Shown one piece after another: positions 50,002 through 57,849 of a DNA stretch of 64,000 bases. Position 1 is the stretch's first letter. Every line of letters starts with the position of its first letter. Source of the DNA: Bartonella harrusi. Lineage in GTDB: Bacteria; Pseudomonadota; Alphaproteobacteria; Rhizobiales; Rhizobiaceae. A model generated the notes under the pieces. It did not search any database. It saw nothing but the letters and a program-made list of their open reading frames with translations, and had not been told where the DNA came from. The translations under genes and the position numbers were made by a program. The stretch lies in contig NZ_CP101114.1 in the NCBI RefSeq assembly GCF_024297065.1, positions 992,001 through 1,056,000 of the forward strand, in the 5' to 3' direction.

Positions 50002-50229
50002 ATGGAATATGCAATTGTTGAAAAGGGTGTGGTAACGAACATTATTATTGCCTCAGAAAATTATGTTCATGCCTTTGATGGTGAGGCTATTGCTTCAAAG
50101 GAAGCGCAAATCGGCTGGACTTATAAGGATGGGGTATTCTCTCCTCCCATCATTGATGAAGAAAAAAATTCTTTGTCTTCTGAAAAGGCTGAGACAGACG
50201 CATCAGTAGAATCTATGAAAGAACGATAA
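50002..50229 (+). CDS. Small fibre-associated phage protein
   Basis: 75 residues: MEYAIVEKGVVTNIIIASEN, then the IGWTYKDGVFSPP segment, and a Glu/Ser-rich tail. The 'GW-Y-DG-F-PP' motif is typical of short proteins encoded after tail fibres, often annotated as fibre assembly or capping proteins. An AGGAG site precedes ATG 50002. It ends the fibre block. Function inferred from motif and position only. Confidence 0.6.
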   Translation: MEYAIVEKGVVTNIIIASENYVHAFDGEAIASKEAQIGWTYKDGVFSPPIIDEEKNSLSSEKAETDASVESMKER

Positions 50230-50336
50230 GAGAAAGATGAACAAGCTTAGTATAATTGTTGAGAATAGATTATATAATCAACATTGTTGGACGCAAGCTT
50301 ATTGTGTGATAGCTTAATCTGTATCATTTTCTTTTA

Positions 50337-50375
50337 AAGTCTTTCTCAAAGGGGTTTCAAAGCCTTTTTAAAGGA
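50337..50375 (+). repeat. CCTTTGAAA-like repeat segment, middle of the island
   Basis: AAAGTCTTTCTCAAAGGGGT, then TTCAAAGCCTTTTTAAAGGA. The same words occur, partly inverted, at the left (40553-40638) and right (57387-57452, 57652-57676) ends. It is the only sizeable gap in the tail cluster, between the fibre block and the sheath block. Confidence 0.45.
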
Positions 50376-50382
50376 ATTTTTT

Positions 50383-50399
50383 GACTGACAGTGTCAGTC
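50383..50399. promoter_or_regulatory. Palindrome upstream of the sheath gene
   Basis: GACTGACA-G-TGTCAGTC, a perfect 17-base palindrome with one central base, 54 bases before the sheath ATG. A TTGACT (50381-50386) overlaps it. It may be an operator or activator site for the sheath-tube-tape block. No good -10 element follows at the standard spacing. Confidence 0.5.
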
Positions 50400-50452
50400 T
50401 TATGCGGTTTGATCCTTGTTATTATTGTTGCTTTATTGATTTGGAGCGCAAG

Positions 50453-51742
50453 ATGGCAACAGAATTTAATCATGGTATCCGCATTGTTGAGGCTGGTGAA
50501 AGCTCTAGGCCGTTGGCAACATTTGATCAGACGGCGATTGGCGCGGTTGTTACAGCCCCTGATGCTGATGGACAAATTTATCCGGTAAATGAACCTGTTT
50601 TGGTTTTTACCCATGAGACAGAGAAAATCCAAAAGCTGGGGACAAGGGGCACAGCGCTTGATGTGATTAACGCTGTATGCGCGCAAGGGGTTGAGGCCAA
50701 AATTGTTCTTGTGCGGGTGGAGGAAAAGTCAACAATTTCTGAGACACAAGCCGAAATGGTGGGGTCCAAGGCTGCCTTAACCGGTGTTCATGCTTTGACC
50801 CATGCGCGTGGGCATTTAGGGGTTGAACCTGGAATTTTATTGGCACCGGCTTATAGTGCAGGGCGCCTTGATAATGGTAAAAACCCCGTGGCTGACGCGC
50901 TTGAACAGGTGGCTGAAAAGCTGCAAGCGATTGCGGTTTTTGACACAGGGGGCAAAAACACCGAAGAAAGCCTTGTTTATCGCGCCGATTTTTCCTCACG
51001 CTTTTGTTATTTGATTGACCCCTTCGTGCGGGTGGCAAACGGTGAGGGTGGTTATTGTATTAAACCGGCAAGTCCCTTTGCCGCAGCGATGTTTATCAAA
51101 CGCGATAAGCAAAAGGGGGGTGTTTTTTGGTCTCCTTCAAACCAAGATGTGCACGGCATTTTAGGCACAGCGCGCCCCATTAGCTATTTTGATGGCGAAA
51201 TCGATCATGAGGCAAATCGCCTTAACCAAGCCGATATTGCCACCTTTATACCGGTACGGCTTAGTCAAAACGCACAAGGAAAGATGGCTGCTAATGGACG
51301 GATTTTATGGGGCAATCATACCACATCTTCTGATCCGCTTTGGCGCTTTGTCAATGTGGTGCGCACCCGCGCAGCACTGGAAAAGACCATCATCAATAGT
51401 TTCCGCCCTTTTGCCAATGACGAAAACCTCACCGGTCAACATGTCATTGCCATTACGAGAAGTCTCACGCAGTTTCTTGATGATATGATTGCTCGTGGGG
51501 CCCTGCTTGGTGGACGTGTTTGGTTTGATCGCGATTTGAATTCCAACAGCACTTTACAATTGGGCAAGTTGCGGGTTGAATTTGATGCCGAAGAGGTGCC
51601 TCCTCTCGAAGATTTAAGTTTTGGGAGCCGGCGCAATGGCGCTTATTTTGACCGATTGGCTGAAGACATCCAAAAGAAAATGACCTACCAATTTGGCGAT
51701 ACGTTAGAGAGCTATCGCAAAGCAGCAAGGAGTGAAGCATGA
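50453..51742 (+). CDS. Contractile tail sheath protein (P2 FI-like)
   Basis: 429 residues from ATG 50453, with GGAG 6 bases upstream. MATEFNHGIRIVEAGESSRP, IGAVVTAPDADG and FWSPSNQDVHGILGTARPIS with FVNVVRTRAALEKTIINSFR are the gpFI landmarks. The C-terminal SLRV-like part (RVEFDAEEVPPLEDLSF) inserts into neighbouring subunits. Sheath proteins contract to drive the tube through the envelope. The stop overlaps the tube start by 4 bases. Intact; supports a contractile-tail device. Confidence 0.92.
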   Translation: MATEFNHGIRIVEAGESSRPLATFDQTAIGAVVTAPDADGQIYPVNEPVLVFTHETEKIQKLGTRGTALDVINAVCAQGVEAKIVLVRVEEKSTISETQAEMVGSKAALTGVHALTHARGHLGVEPGILLAPAYSAGRLDNGKNPVADALEQVAEKLQAIAVFDTGGKNTEESLVYRADFSSRFCYLIDPFVRVANGEGGYCIKPASPFAAAMFIKRDKQKGGVFWSPSNQDVHGILGTARPISYFDGEIDHEANRLNQADIATFIPVRLSQNAQGKMAANGRILWGNHTTSSDPLWRFVNVVRTRAALEKTIINSFRPFANDENLTGQHVIAITRSLTQFLDDMIARGALLGGRVWFDRDLNSNSTLQLGKLRVEFDAEEVPPLEDLSFGSRRNGAYFDRLAEDIQKKMTYQFGDTLESYRKAARSEA

Positions 51743-52257
51743 CTTTACGGATTGTTCGTGGTTTTACCCTGATTGTTGATGATGATGTCAATCTTCATCT
51801 TGATCTTGAAACGCTGAAACTGCCCACCTTAGAAGAACTCACCGAAACCTATCAACCGGGCGGTTCTGATATGCAAATTGATGTGAGTGGTCTTGGTGTG
51901 AAAGCTTTAAGCTTGCAAATGAAGATCCGCAGCCATACCCCCGAAGTTATCGGTATCTTTGCTGGTCCCCCTGGTCTTCGTCATAAATTTACCGGCAAAA
52001 AACATGTGGTGTCTGAAGAAGATGGCCGCGAGCATGAACATTCCATTGATGTCACAGGGCGCTTGGTCAAAGTCGATAGCGAAGGGCTTTCTGCTGGAAA
52101 AGCGACGGGCTATGATTGTGAGATTAAGAATATTTGGGACTATAGCGAATATTGGGATGGTGCTGTTTTGCATCGCTTTTCGTTTAAACGGGGCGGTTGG
52201 CTTGTGCGCAATGGGCAGGATATTGGTGGGCGCAGGCGCTCTATCCTTAATTTATAG
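51739..52257 (+). CDS. Major tail tube protein (P2 FII-like)
   Basis: 172 residues. LRIVRGFTLIVDDDVNLHLD, ETYQPGGSDMQIDVSGLGVK and the DCEIKNIWDYSEYWDG segment followed by RFSFKRGGWLVRNGQDI match gpFII. It polymerises into the inner tube of the contractile tail. It is translationally coupled to the sheath gene, the standard P2-like order FI-FII. Intact and full length. Confidence 0.9.
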   Translation: MTLRIVRGFTLIVDDDVNLHLDLETLKLPTLEELTETYQPGGSDMQIDVSGLGVKALSLQMKIRSHTPEVIGIFAGPPGLRHKFTGKKHVVSEEDGREHEHSIDVTGRLVKVDSEGLSAGKATGYDCEIKNIWDYSEYWDGAVLHRFSFKRGGWLVRNGQDIGGRRRSILNL

Positions 52258-52277
52258 GCCTTAATTTATAGGAAACT

Positions 52278-52691
52278 ATGATGACAAATTTACAAACAAG
52301 CATTGCTGTGGAATTGCAAGTGCCCATACTTTATCAAGACAGTGATGGCAAACAAGCAACACGCAATAAATTAACCTTTTATCGCCCCACCTTCAAACAT
52401 GCCAAGCAATTGGCAGTGTTGATTGGACCGCAATTGACAAAATTGCTGGCTCCAGAGCTTGGCGAGCAGAAAACGCTCTCCAATGATGTTCTGCTTGTCA
52501 AGCTTTCGCAAGTTTTGTTCACCAATGAAGCAACAGAAGGCATCACAGCGCTTTTGGCGGATATGTCCCATGAAACGGTCGAACTGATTGATCGGATTGA
52601 TACTGTTGATATGATGGCAATCTTGAAGGCTTTTTTTGCTTTTTTTATGGGACGCCAATCCCTTATGCTGGACAATTTGGAGCCGAATTAG
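52278..52691 (+). CDS. Tail assembly chaperone, short form (P2 gpE-like)
   Basis: 137 residues; position directly after the tube gene and before the tape measure gene is that of P2 gene E. The N-terminal part AVELQVPILYQDSDGKQATR with YRPTFKHAKQLAVLIGPQL is typical of the tail-assembly chaperone family. The 3' end contains two T7 slippery runs (52631-52637 and 52640-52646). In the zero frame it ends MGRQSLMLDNLEPN at TAG 52689-52691. See the long form. Confidence 0.8.
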   Translation: MMTNLQTSIAVELQVPILYQDSDGKQATRNKLTFYRPTFKHAKQLAVLIGPQLTKLLAPELGEQKTLSNDVLLVKLSQVLFTNEATEGITALLADMSHETVELIDRIDTVDMMAILKAFFAFFMGRQSLMLDNLEPN

Positions 52692-52813
52692 CGCTTCATT
52701 TTCGTTGGTCGGCTTTAGAGATCAACCAGATGGATTGGCTGGATGTCATTTTTTATCGCAGTGAGTTAGCACGCTTGAAATCCCAAGAATATGAACAGCA
52801 GATGTTGGAATAG
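52278..52813 (+). CDS. Tail assembly chaperone, long form by -1 frameshift (E+E'-like)
   Basis: If ribosomes shift -1 on T TTT TTT at 52640-52646 (codons GCT TTT TTT ATG), the protein continues FFYGTPIPYAGQFGAELALH then FRWSALEINQMDWLDVIFYR and SELARLKSQEYEQQMLE to TAG 52811-52813. The continued part has the typical E' pattern (LALHF-W....I..M....L). Production of short and long chaperones from overlapping frames is established for P2 E/E' and lambda G/GT. The long form bridges to the tape measure protein. The tape measure ATG begins 9 bases after it. Confidence 0.8.
52631..52646 (+). other. Double slippery T7 site for programmed -1 frameshifting
   Basis: Two T TTT TTT heptamers in the correct register: 52631-52637 and 52640-52646, separated by GC. 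Slippage at either leads to the same -1 frame without a stop before 52811. This is the X XXY YYZ class of site known from tail-chaperone genes. Confidence 0.75.
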
Positions 52814-52821
52814 GAGCTGTT

Positions 52822-55170
52822 ATGGATGTTTCCCTTGTTGTGCGTTTTGTCAATCATCTGCAAGAAGGGATAGCCTCTGCCAAGCGCGATTTGCAAGCTT
52901 TTAGTGCTGATGTTGCCCATTTGCAAAAACAAACGCGCCAGCATTTTCAAAAATGGTTTGATCCTCAACATCTTGAGGATGCAACCAAGAACGCTGAACT
53001 GGCTTTTATCCAAGCGCGAGGGCGCATGGTGGGGGCGATTGCCCAAACCGCAACCTTGATTGCGCCCCTCTATAAGGCCATGCAATTTGACCAATCGATG
53101 AAGGGCTTGGAAAAGGTTCTTGATGCGCCTCTGCATCGTTTAAAGGAATTGCGCCGTTTTGCTCTTGAGACCTCAACCAAAATCCCTTTAGCTGCACGTG
53201 AGGTTTTGGAACTGATGACCAGTGCCAGCCAAGCGGGGATTGGCGAGCAAGATCTGGAAGCCTTTAGTCTTTATGCTGCCAAAGCGGCTGTGGCTTTTGA
53301 TATGACGGGGGACCAGATTGGCGAACGTTTTGCCAAATTGCGCAATGTCTTTAAACTCAGTCAAACGGGCATCGAAGAGTTAGGCGATGCCATCAATCAT
53401 CTCTCCAACCATATGGCGGCTAAAGCCAGTGAAGTGTCTGATTTTACCAATCGTGCCACCGGTGCTGCCACCATGTTTAAGCTCACCGCCCGTGAAACGG
53501 CTGTTTTTGGTACGGCGATGATTTCTGCGGGGATTGTCCCTGAGAGTGCGGCGCGTGGTTTTAATGCGATGAGTTCGCGTATTCAGGCAGGGGGCAAACA
53601 TATTGAAGATGCTTTTGCCAATATTGGGCTGTCACGGCAAAAGTTTCTCCAAGACCTCGACAAAGATGCCACCGGCACGTTAGTGCGCTTTTTTGATGTT
53701 TTAGCCAAATCCGAACAGGGTATGCGTTCCCTGATTGCCATTGCTGGGCGCGACTTTACCGGTGACTTTGCCAAATTGGTTGGCAATCCAGAATTGTTAA
53801 GCCAAGCGCTCGAATTTGTTCAAGACCCCAAAGTCTTTAAAGGCTCCGTAGAGCAAGAAGCAGATAAACAAGCAACCGGTGCCATCCGGCAATTTGAACT
53901 TTTACAAAACCGCATCGTGGCTTTGGGCATTAGCATTGGCAACGTGTTGTTGCCCCATGTTAACAGTTTGATGGAAAGTGTTGGAAATTTTATCAATGGC
54001 TTGATGGCATGGGCCAATGCCCATCCCGCCTTAACCAGTGCGATTGTCAAAACCATTAGCACCCTGATGGCTTTTAATATTGCTCTGCGGGTATTGCGCT
54101 TTACCATGGCTGGCACACGTCTTGGGCTTCTTCAACTCATGACTTCTTTTGTTAAGCTTGGAACGCTTAGTCGTGCCCTTAAAATCAATTGGCAAAGCTT
54201 AATCGCTTCAGGGCGCTCTTTGGGACTCATGGCAGCAACTCTTGGTGGAAGCACGCTTCGTCTTCTGCGACCCATGACTTTGTTGGTGGCAGCCTTTCGC
54301 GGGCTTATGGTCTTGAGTTCCGCCTTTGCTGCTGCTTTTGGCTGGGTTGGCACAATTGTGGAAGTGGTGGCTGCTGGTATTGCTTCTGTTGTGGGTGCTG
54401 TTTTTTCCCCGATAGGGGCTTTGATTGCCGCTGTTGTGGCAGTGATCATGGCGGCTTGTTTTGCCTTGTGGAAATATTGGGATCGGTTTTCCTCTTTTGT
54501 CAAAGGTTTTGCTCGCGGGCTGGTCCATGCTTTTGGCCGTATCTTTGAAGCTGTCATGCGCTTTTTTGGTGCTGATACCGCAACCATTACAAGATGGAAA
54601 AACATCCTTGCTGCTGCCTTTGACTTCTCTGAACATTGGCAAAAGTTCAAACAGGAACTTAGCGCTGTTGGCGAGTGGTTTGGCAATGCCTGGGAGGGTT
54701 TTAAGCAAAGCATTGCCAATTTTTGGAGCTGGTTGGGCAGTTTTTTTGCCCGCGAAAAGCTCTCAGAAGAAGCCAAAGCGGGTATGGAACAGGCCGGAGA
54801 GGATCTTGCCAATGGGATTGTCGATGGCTTTCTGTCCTCCATCACAAAGTTGGCTGATTTTTTTAAATCTTTATCTGGTCGCATCAAAGGATGGATTGGT
54901 TCGATTGATATCTCTAACATGTTTCATTTGCCCAGTTGGCTTGGTGGCAAAACAGCTTTGCAGCCAATTGTACAATTTGCCGGTCACTCGCAAACCAGCC
55001 CTGTGACAACGCAGGCAACGGACAAAAACAAGCAGAGCGCATCCGTTTATCACCATCAAAATGTCACGGTGCATGTCAATGGGGCGCGTGATCCTCTTGC
55101 TACCGGCCGTGCGGTAAGTCATGCCCTCCAACGGGCAAAAGCCAATGCCTTGCATGGCGGCACAGAATAA
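52822..55170 (+). CDS. Tail tape measure protein
   Basis: 782 residues; the length sets the tail length. The N-terminal part is helical (VVRFVNHLQEGIASAKRDLQ, FSADVAHLQKQ). A conserved TP901/P2 gpT-like region follows: FALETSTKIPLAAREVLELM, TGAATMFKLTARETAVFGTA and AMSSRIQAGGKHIEDAFANIG. Several hydrophobic segments at about 490-570 (AAAFGWVGTIVEVVAAGIASVVG and IGALIAAVVAVIMAACFALW) are typical for the membrane-active part. The C-terminus is poor in conserved motifs. GGAG precedes ATG 52822. Position between E and U confirms the call. Confidence 0.85.
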   Translation: MDVSLVVRFVNHLQEGIASAKRDLQAFSADVAHLQKQTRQHFQKWFDPQHLEDATKNAELAFIQARGRMVGAIAQTATLIAPLYKAMQFDQSMKGLEKVLDAPLHRLKELRRFALETSTKIPLAAREVLELMTSASQAGIGEQDLEAFSLYAAKAAVAFDMTGDQIGERFAKLRNVFKLSQTGIEELGDAINHLSNHMAAKASEVSDFTNRATGAATMFKLTARETAVFGTAMISAGIVPESAARGFNAMSSRIQAGGKHIEDAFANIGLSRQKFLQDLDKDATGTLVRFFDVLAKSEQGMRSLIAIAGRDFTGDFAKLVGNPELLSQALEFVQDPKVFKGSVEQEADKQATGAIRQFELLQNRIVALGISIGNVLLPHVNSLMESVGNFINGLMAWANAHPALTSAIVKTISTLMAFNIALRVLRFTMAGTRLGLLQLMTSFVKLGTLSRALKINWQSLIASGRSLGLMAATLGGSTLRLLRPMTLLVAAFRGLMVLSSAFAAAFGWVGTIVEVVAAGIASVVGAVFSPIGALIAAVVAVIMAACFALWKYWDRFSSFVKGFARGLVHAFGRIFEAVMRFFGADTATITRWKNILAAAFDFSEHWQKFKQELSAVGEWFGNAWEGFKQSIANFWSWLGSFFAREKLSEEAKAGMEQAGEDLANGIVDGFLSSITKLADFFKSLSGRIKGWIGSIDISNMFHLPSWLGGKTALQPIVQFAGHSQTSPVTTQATDKNKQSASVYHHQNVTVHVNGARDPLATGRAVSHALQRAKANALHGGTE

Positions 55171-55203
55171 GGGGGAGGGAGAAGCAATGAGGGGAGAGAA
55201 GCA

Positions 55204-55650
55204 ATGCAAGATCCTTTGATGATGCTAGGCCCGCATCAATTTTATGTCGATTGGCTGAATTTCCAATACTTTGAAGAAGAGTTTTCCGCCTCATGGGTGT
55301 CTATGGAGCGTTTTGGCAAAGCCCCCAGCTTGCAATTTACCGGCTATGGCAATGATGCCAAAACCATCCATGGCGTATGGTTTCCAGAAGAGTTTGGTGA
55401 TTGTATAGCCATTGATGCACTCACTATGACCATACGAGCAGCAAAACCGGTACAGATGCTTCGTTGGGTCAATGATATAAGCTATAGTGCCATATTCCAT
55501 GGTCCCGTGGTGATCACCTCGATCACCAAAGACCACGATTATATCAGTCGCTCTGGTCAATCGCAGCGTATCCGTTATTCCATCAGTCTGTTGCCCTTTT
55601 TTGATGGGGGCAAACCACAAGGATATTTCCAAGAGGGACGACAGCTATGA
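55204..55650 (+). CDS. Tail protein U (P2 gpU-like)
   Basis: 148 residues: MMLGPHQFYVDWLNFQYFEE, WVSMERFGKAPSLQFTGYG and DYISRSGQSQRIRYSISLLPF. GpU is needed for tail completion at the head-proximal end. The ribosome site GGGGAGAG precedes it; a repeated AGAAGCAATG makes a second, out-of-frame ATG 17 bases upstream. Its stop overlaps gpX. The assignment is supported by order T-U-X-D. Confidence 0.8.
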   Translation: MQDPLMMLGPHQFYVDWLNFQYFEEEFSASWVSMERFGKAPSLQFTGYGNDAKTIHGVWFPEEFGDCIAIDALTMTIRAAKPVQMLRWVNDISYSAIFHGPVVITSITKDHDYISRSGQSQRIRYSISLLPFFDGGKPQGYFQEGRQL

Positions 55651-55901
55651 AGCTACCAGTAAAGCACATTGTTGTAGAGTTAGAAGATCTCAGTCTCGAT
55701 CTGATTTGCTTTCAACATGCCATGGCGGTGTTAGGAGACCGTCAACAGGCTGGATTCTTAGAGGGCTATTTAGAAGCCACCTTGAGAGCCAATTCAGGGA
55801 TTGCCCAATATGGTGCTGTTTTGCCACGGGGTTTAGAGATCACTTTGCCTGAATTTGTCTTTGTTCCTCCTCAAAGCAGAGTGAAGCGGTTATGGGATTA
55901 A
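55647..55901 (+). CDS. Tail protein X (P2 gpX-like)
   Basis: 84 residues: MKLPVKHIVVELEDLSLDLI then LEGYLEATLRANSGIAQYGA and VLPRGLEITLPEF. GpX is a LysM-like peptidoglycan-binding tail protein; 'LPRGLEITLPEF' is the family C-terminal signature. It overlaps gpU by 4 bases and gpD by 10. It would help anchor or open the cell wall when the tail contracts. Confidence 0.8.
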   Translation: MKLPVKHIVVELEDLSLDLICFQHAMAVLGDRQQAGFLEGYLEATLRANSGIAQYGAVLPRGLEITLPEFVFVPPQSRVKRLWD

Positions 55902-56899
55902 GGCGGAGCACTCCTTTTATTGAGGTTAAGGTTGGAGAAAAAACCGTCCATGAGGTTTTCTACCAGCGTCTTCTTAGCGCCACCATTACCGATCATGCCG
56001 GCAATGAAGCCGATCGCTTTGAAGCGGAGTTTGATGATAGGGACAATGATTTAGAGGTTCCACAAAAGAACAGCACTCTGCAGGTGAAGTTTGGTTATCA
56101 GGACAGCATCAGTGCTGTTATGGGGCGTTTTGTTGTCGAATCGGTTGTCAGTATCGGGGGCAGTGATGGAGAGATTTTACGCCTTTGCGGCAAAAGCGCT
56201 TCGATGCGTGGCGAACTCAAAGAACAGACAAGTGAGCATTTTGACAATCAAACCATTGGTGAGATTGTCGAAAGCTTAGCCAAGCGTCATGGTTATCAAT
56301 CCAAAGTCGACCAAGAGTTTTATAGCAAAACCTTGCCTTATGTGGTGTGCACCAATCAGTCGACAATTGATTTTTTAACCCGCCTTGCGGAGCGTATGCA
56401 GGCACGTTTTTTTATCAAAGACAATAAGTTTTTATTTTTAAGCGGCAACATTTTACCGGCAATCACTCTTGCCAAGCATGATTGTTCCAGTTGGGAATTT
56501 ACCCTCGAGCCACGCACCCAATATGGCAGCGTTGAATCAACCTATTTTGATCGCTCGCAAGGAAAACAGCTGTCTGTCAAATATCAAACGAATCTCCAAG
56601 GCCCCACACGGCGTTTGCGTGGTTGCTATCCTTGCAGAGAGGAAGCTTTGGCTGCTGCCGCATCAGAATCAGACCGGCTGTGCCGTGGTATGGGCAGTGG
56701 TTCTTTGGCTTTAGAGGGGCGTCCAGAAATCATGGCCGATCAACCTCTCATTTTGCAAGGGTTCCGCGAGCAAATCAATGGAGCATGGAAAGCCGCAACC
56801 GTCACCCACCGCTATGAAAAACAAAGCGGCTATACCACAGAAATCACCTTAGAGGCACCAGAGAAGGGAAAAGAGCCATGGGAAAAGTCAACCTCGTAG
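55892..56899 (+). CDS. Tail protein D / late control protein (P2 gpD-like)
   Basis: 335 residues: RSTPFIEVKVGEKTVHEVFY, ATITDHAGNEADRFEAEFDD and KNSTLQVKFGYQDSISAVMG, then YVVCTNQSTIDFLTRLAERM. GpD forms the baseplate hub of contractile tails (gp27-like). It is the last convincing gene of the module. In P2 it is followed by other genes; here a 21-codon frame (56879-56944) overlaps its end and stops in the first palindrome of the right-hand cluster. Confidence 0.88.
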   Translation: MGLRRSTPFIEVKVGEKTVHEVFYQRLLSATITDHAGNEADRFEAEFDDRDNDLEVPQKNSTLQVKFGYQDSISAVMGRFVVESVVSIGGSDGEILRLCGKSASMRGELKEQTSEHFDNQTIGEIVESLAKRHGYQSKVDQEFYSKTLPYVVCTNQSTIDFLTRLAERMQARFFIKDNKFLFLSGNILPAITLAKHDCSSWEFTLEPRTQYGSVESTYFDRSQGKQLSVKYQTNLQGPTRRLRGCYPCREEALAAAASESDRLCRGMGSGSLALEGRPEIMADQPLILQGFREQINGAWKAATVTHRYEKQSGYTTEITLEAPEKGKEPWEKSTS

Positions 56900-56917
56900 A
56901 ATGCCGTGCACAAGAAA

Positions 56918-57307
56918 ATCAAAAAGTAAAGTTTACCCTTTGATCGGTGATGCGCATGTGAATCAAAGTGGAAACATTGCACTTTGGTTTGCTGATGAGA
57001 AATAGGGTCAAGTTGACCGAATTATTTGTTATCATGCAATAGGTGCAAGTTGCCCCAATTGCTCAAGGAAGCGATAATGCATTTTTAAATCACAATATAT
57101 AAAGTGTGAAGGGGATAAAAAATCAAAGGGTCAACTTGACCTTTTGATTGATGATGATAGGCATTTGAAGAAATTGGTGTAGGTTGTACCAAGTGCGTGA
57201 AGATGAGCAATAGGGTAATGTTTACCCAATTCCTTACACCAACAATAGTGCAAACATTGCACAATTGCATGCTAAAGAGCAATAGGGTCAAGTTGCCCCA
57301 ATTGCTC
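56918..57307. repeat. Cluster of at least six palindromes after gpD
   Basis: All have a single central base. 56918-56944 (arm ATCAAAAAGTAAA, 2 mismatches); 57006-57018 (arm GGTCAA, perfect); 57036-57062 (arm GCAATAGGTGCAA, 2 mismatches); 57122-57148 (arm ATCAAAGGGTCAA, 1 mismatch); 57213-57227 (arm GGGTAAT, 1 mismatch); 57277-57307 (arm GAGCAATAGGGTCAA, 2 mismatches). A weaker one is near 57175-57192. Core and flanks are those of the parB-internal palindromes. Confidence 0.85.
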
Positions 57308-57386
57308 AAATGCTTTTTCTCTTTTTAGTAATATGCTTGGGATAGGAAGAAACGATTATTCAATTCCCCTAAAAGAGGCAATAAAT

Positions 57387-57452
57387 GACCTTTGAAAGGC
57401 CTTTGAAGACCCTTTGAGAGCCCTTTGAAAAAATGAAAATCCTTTGAAAATG
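57387..57452 (+). repeat. CCTTTGAAA-rich repeat segment, right end
   Basis: GACCTTTGAAAGGCCTTTGA, AGACCCTTTGAGAGCCCTTT, GAAAAAATGAAAATCCTTTG form a series of CCTTTGA words. The AGACCCTTTGA...AAAAAATGAA pattern repeats the left-end word at 40613-40638. A further copy, AAGACCTTTGAAAAAAATGA, is at 57652-57671. Confidence 0.6.
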
Positions 57453-57676
57453 AGGTTATTTTTACAAAATATGATGCAAATGATACAAAATTTGTTGGTC
57501 TCTGCATGCATATTTTATAGATTTTAGATGTCAAATAATGGGGTTATTGGAAGAGATGAATCATCTCAAATTGTGATTCTGGGTAGAGAAAAATAAGACT
57601 CATGAAAGAGGCTCTAAACACCTCTTAAAACTTCTTTGAGAATCGTCTAAAAAGACCTTTGAAAAAAATGAATTGC

Positions 57677-57746
57677 TGCAAAACCTAGTGTCAAATTGTG
57701 CAAAACCTAGTGGCAAGCTACAGCAAGCTACATACAGCAAGCTACA
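57677..57746 (+). repeat. Short direct repeats next to tRNA-Lys
   Basis: TGCAAAACCTAGTG occurs at 57677-57690 and 57699-57712. CAGCAAGCTACA follows at 57721-57732 and 57735-57746, with a partial GGCAAGCTACA at 57712-57722. Such a cluster close to a tRNA 3' end could be an integrase arm-site region, but this is only a suggestion. Confidence 0.7.
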
Positions 57747-57773
57747 ATAGGTTATTGCTAAGATAAAAATGAA

Positions 57774-57849
<76 letters not shown>

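Larger units (their letters stand above)
56900..57773. other. Right end of the tail island, repeat-rich non-coding DNA
   Basis: About 870 bases without a convincing gene. It contains a cluster of palindromes (56918-57307), CCTTTGAAA repeats (57387-57452, 57652-57676) and short direct repeats (57677-57746). Parts resemble the insert of the parB-like gene, for instance GTGTGAAGGGGA followed by AAAATCAAAGGGT, and would encode KSKVYPLIGD in one frame, so this may be a decayed copy of that insert. Confidence 0.6.

Noticed and set aside
40814..56899. Calling the island a complete prophage
   Set aside because: No integrase, terminase, portal, capsid, head-tail connector or lysis gene could be recognised.
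40814..56899. Identifying the island as the known Bartonella gene transfer agent
   Set aside because: No capsid, packaging or run-off-replication feature is visible; the recognised genes are tail genes only.
57085..57309. 74-codon minus-strand frame in the right-end repeats
   Set aside because: It is the translation of the palindromic repeats, which are open on several frames because of their symmetry.
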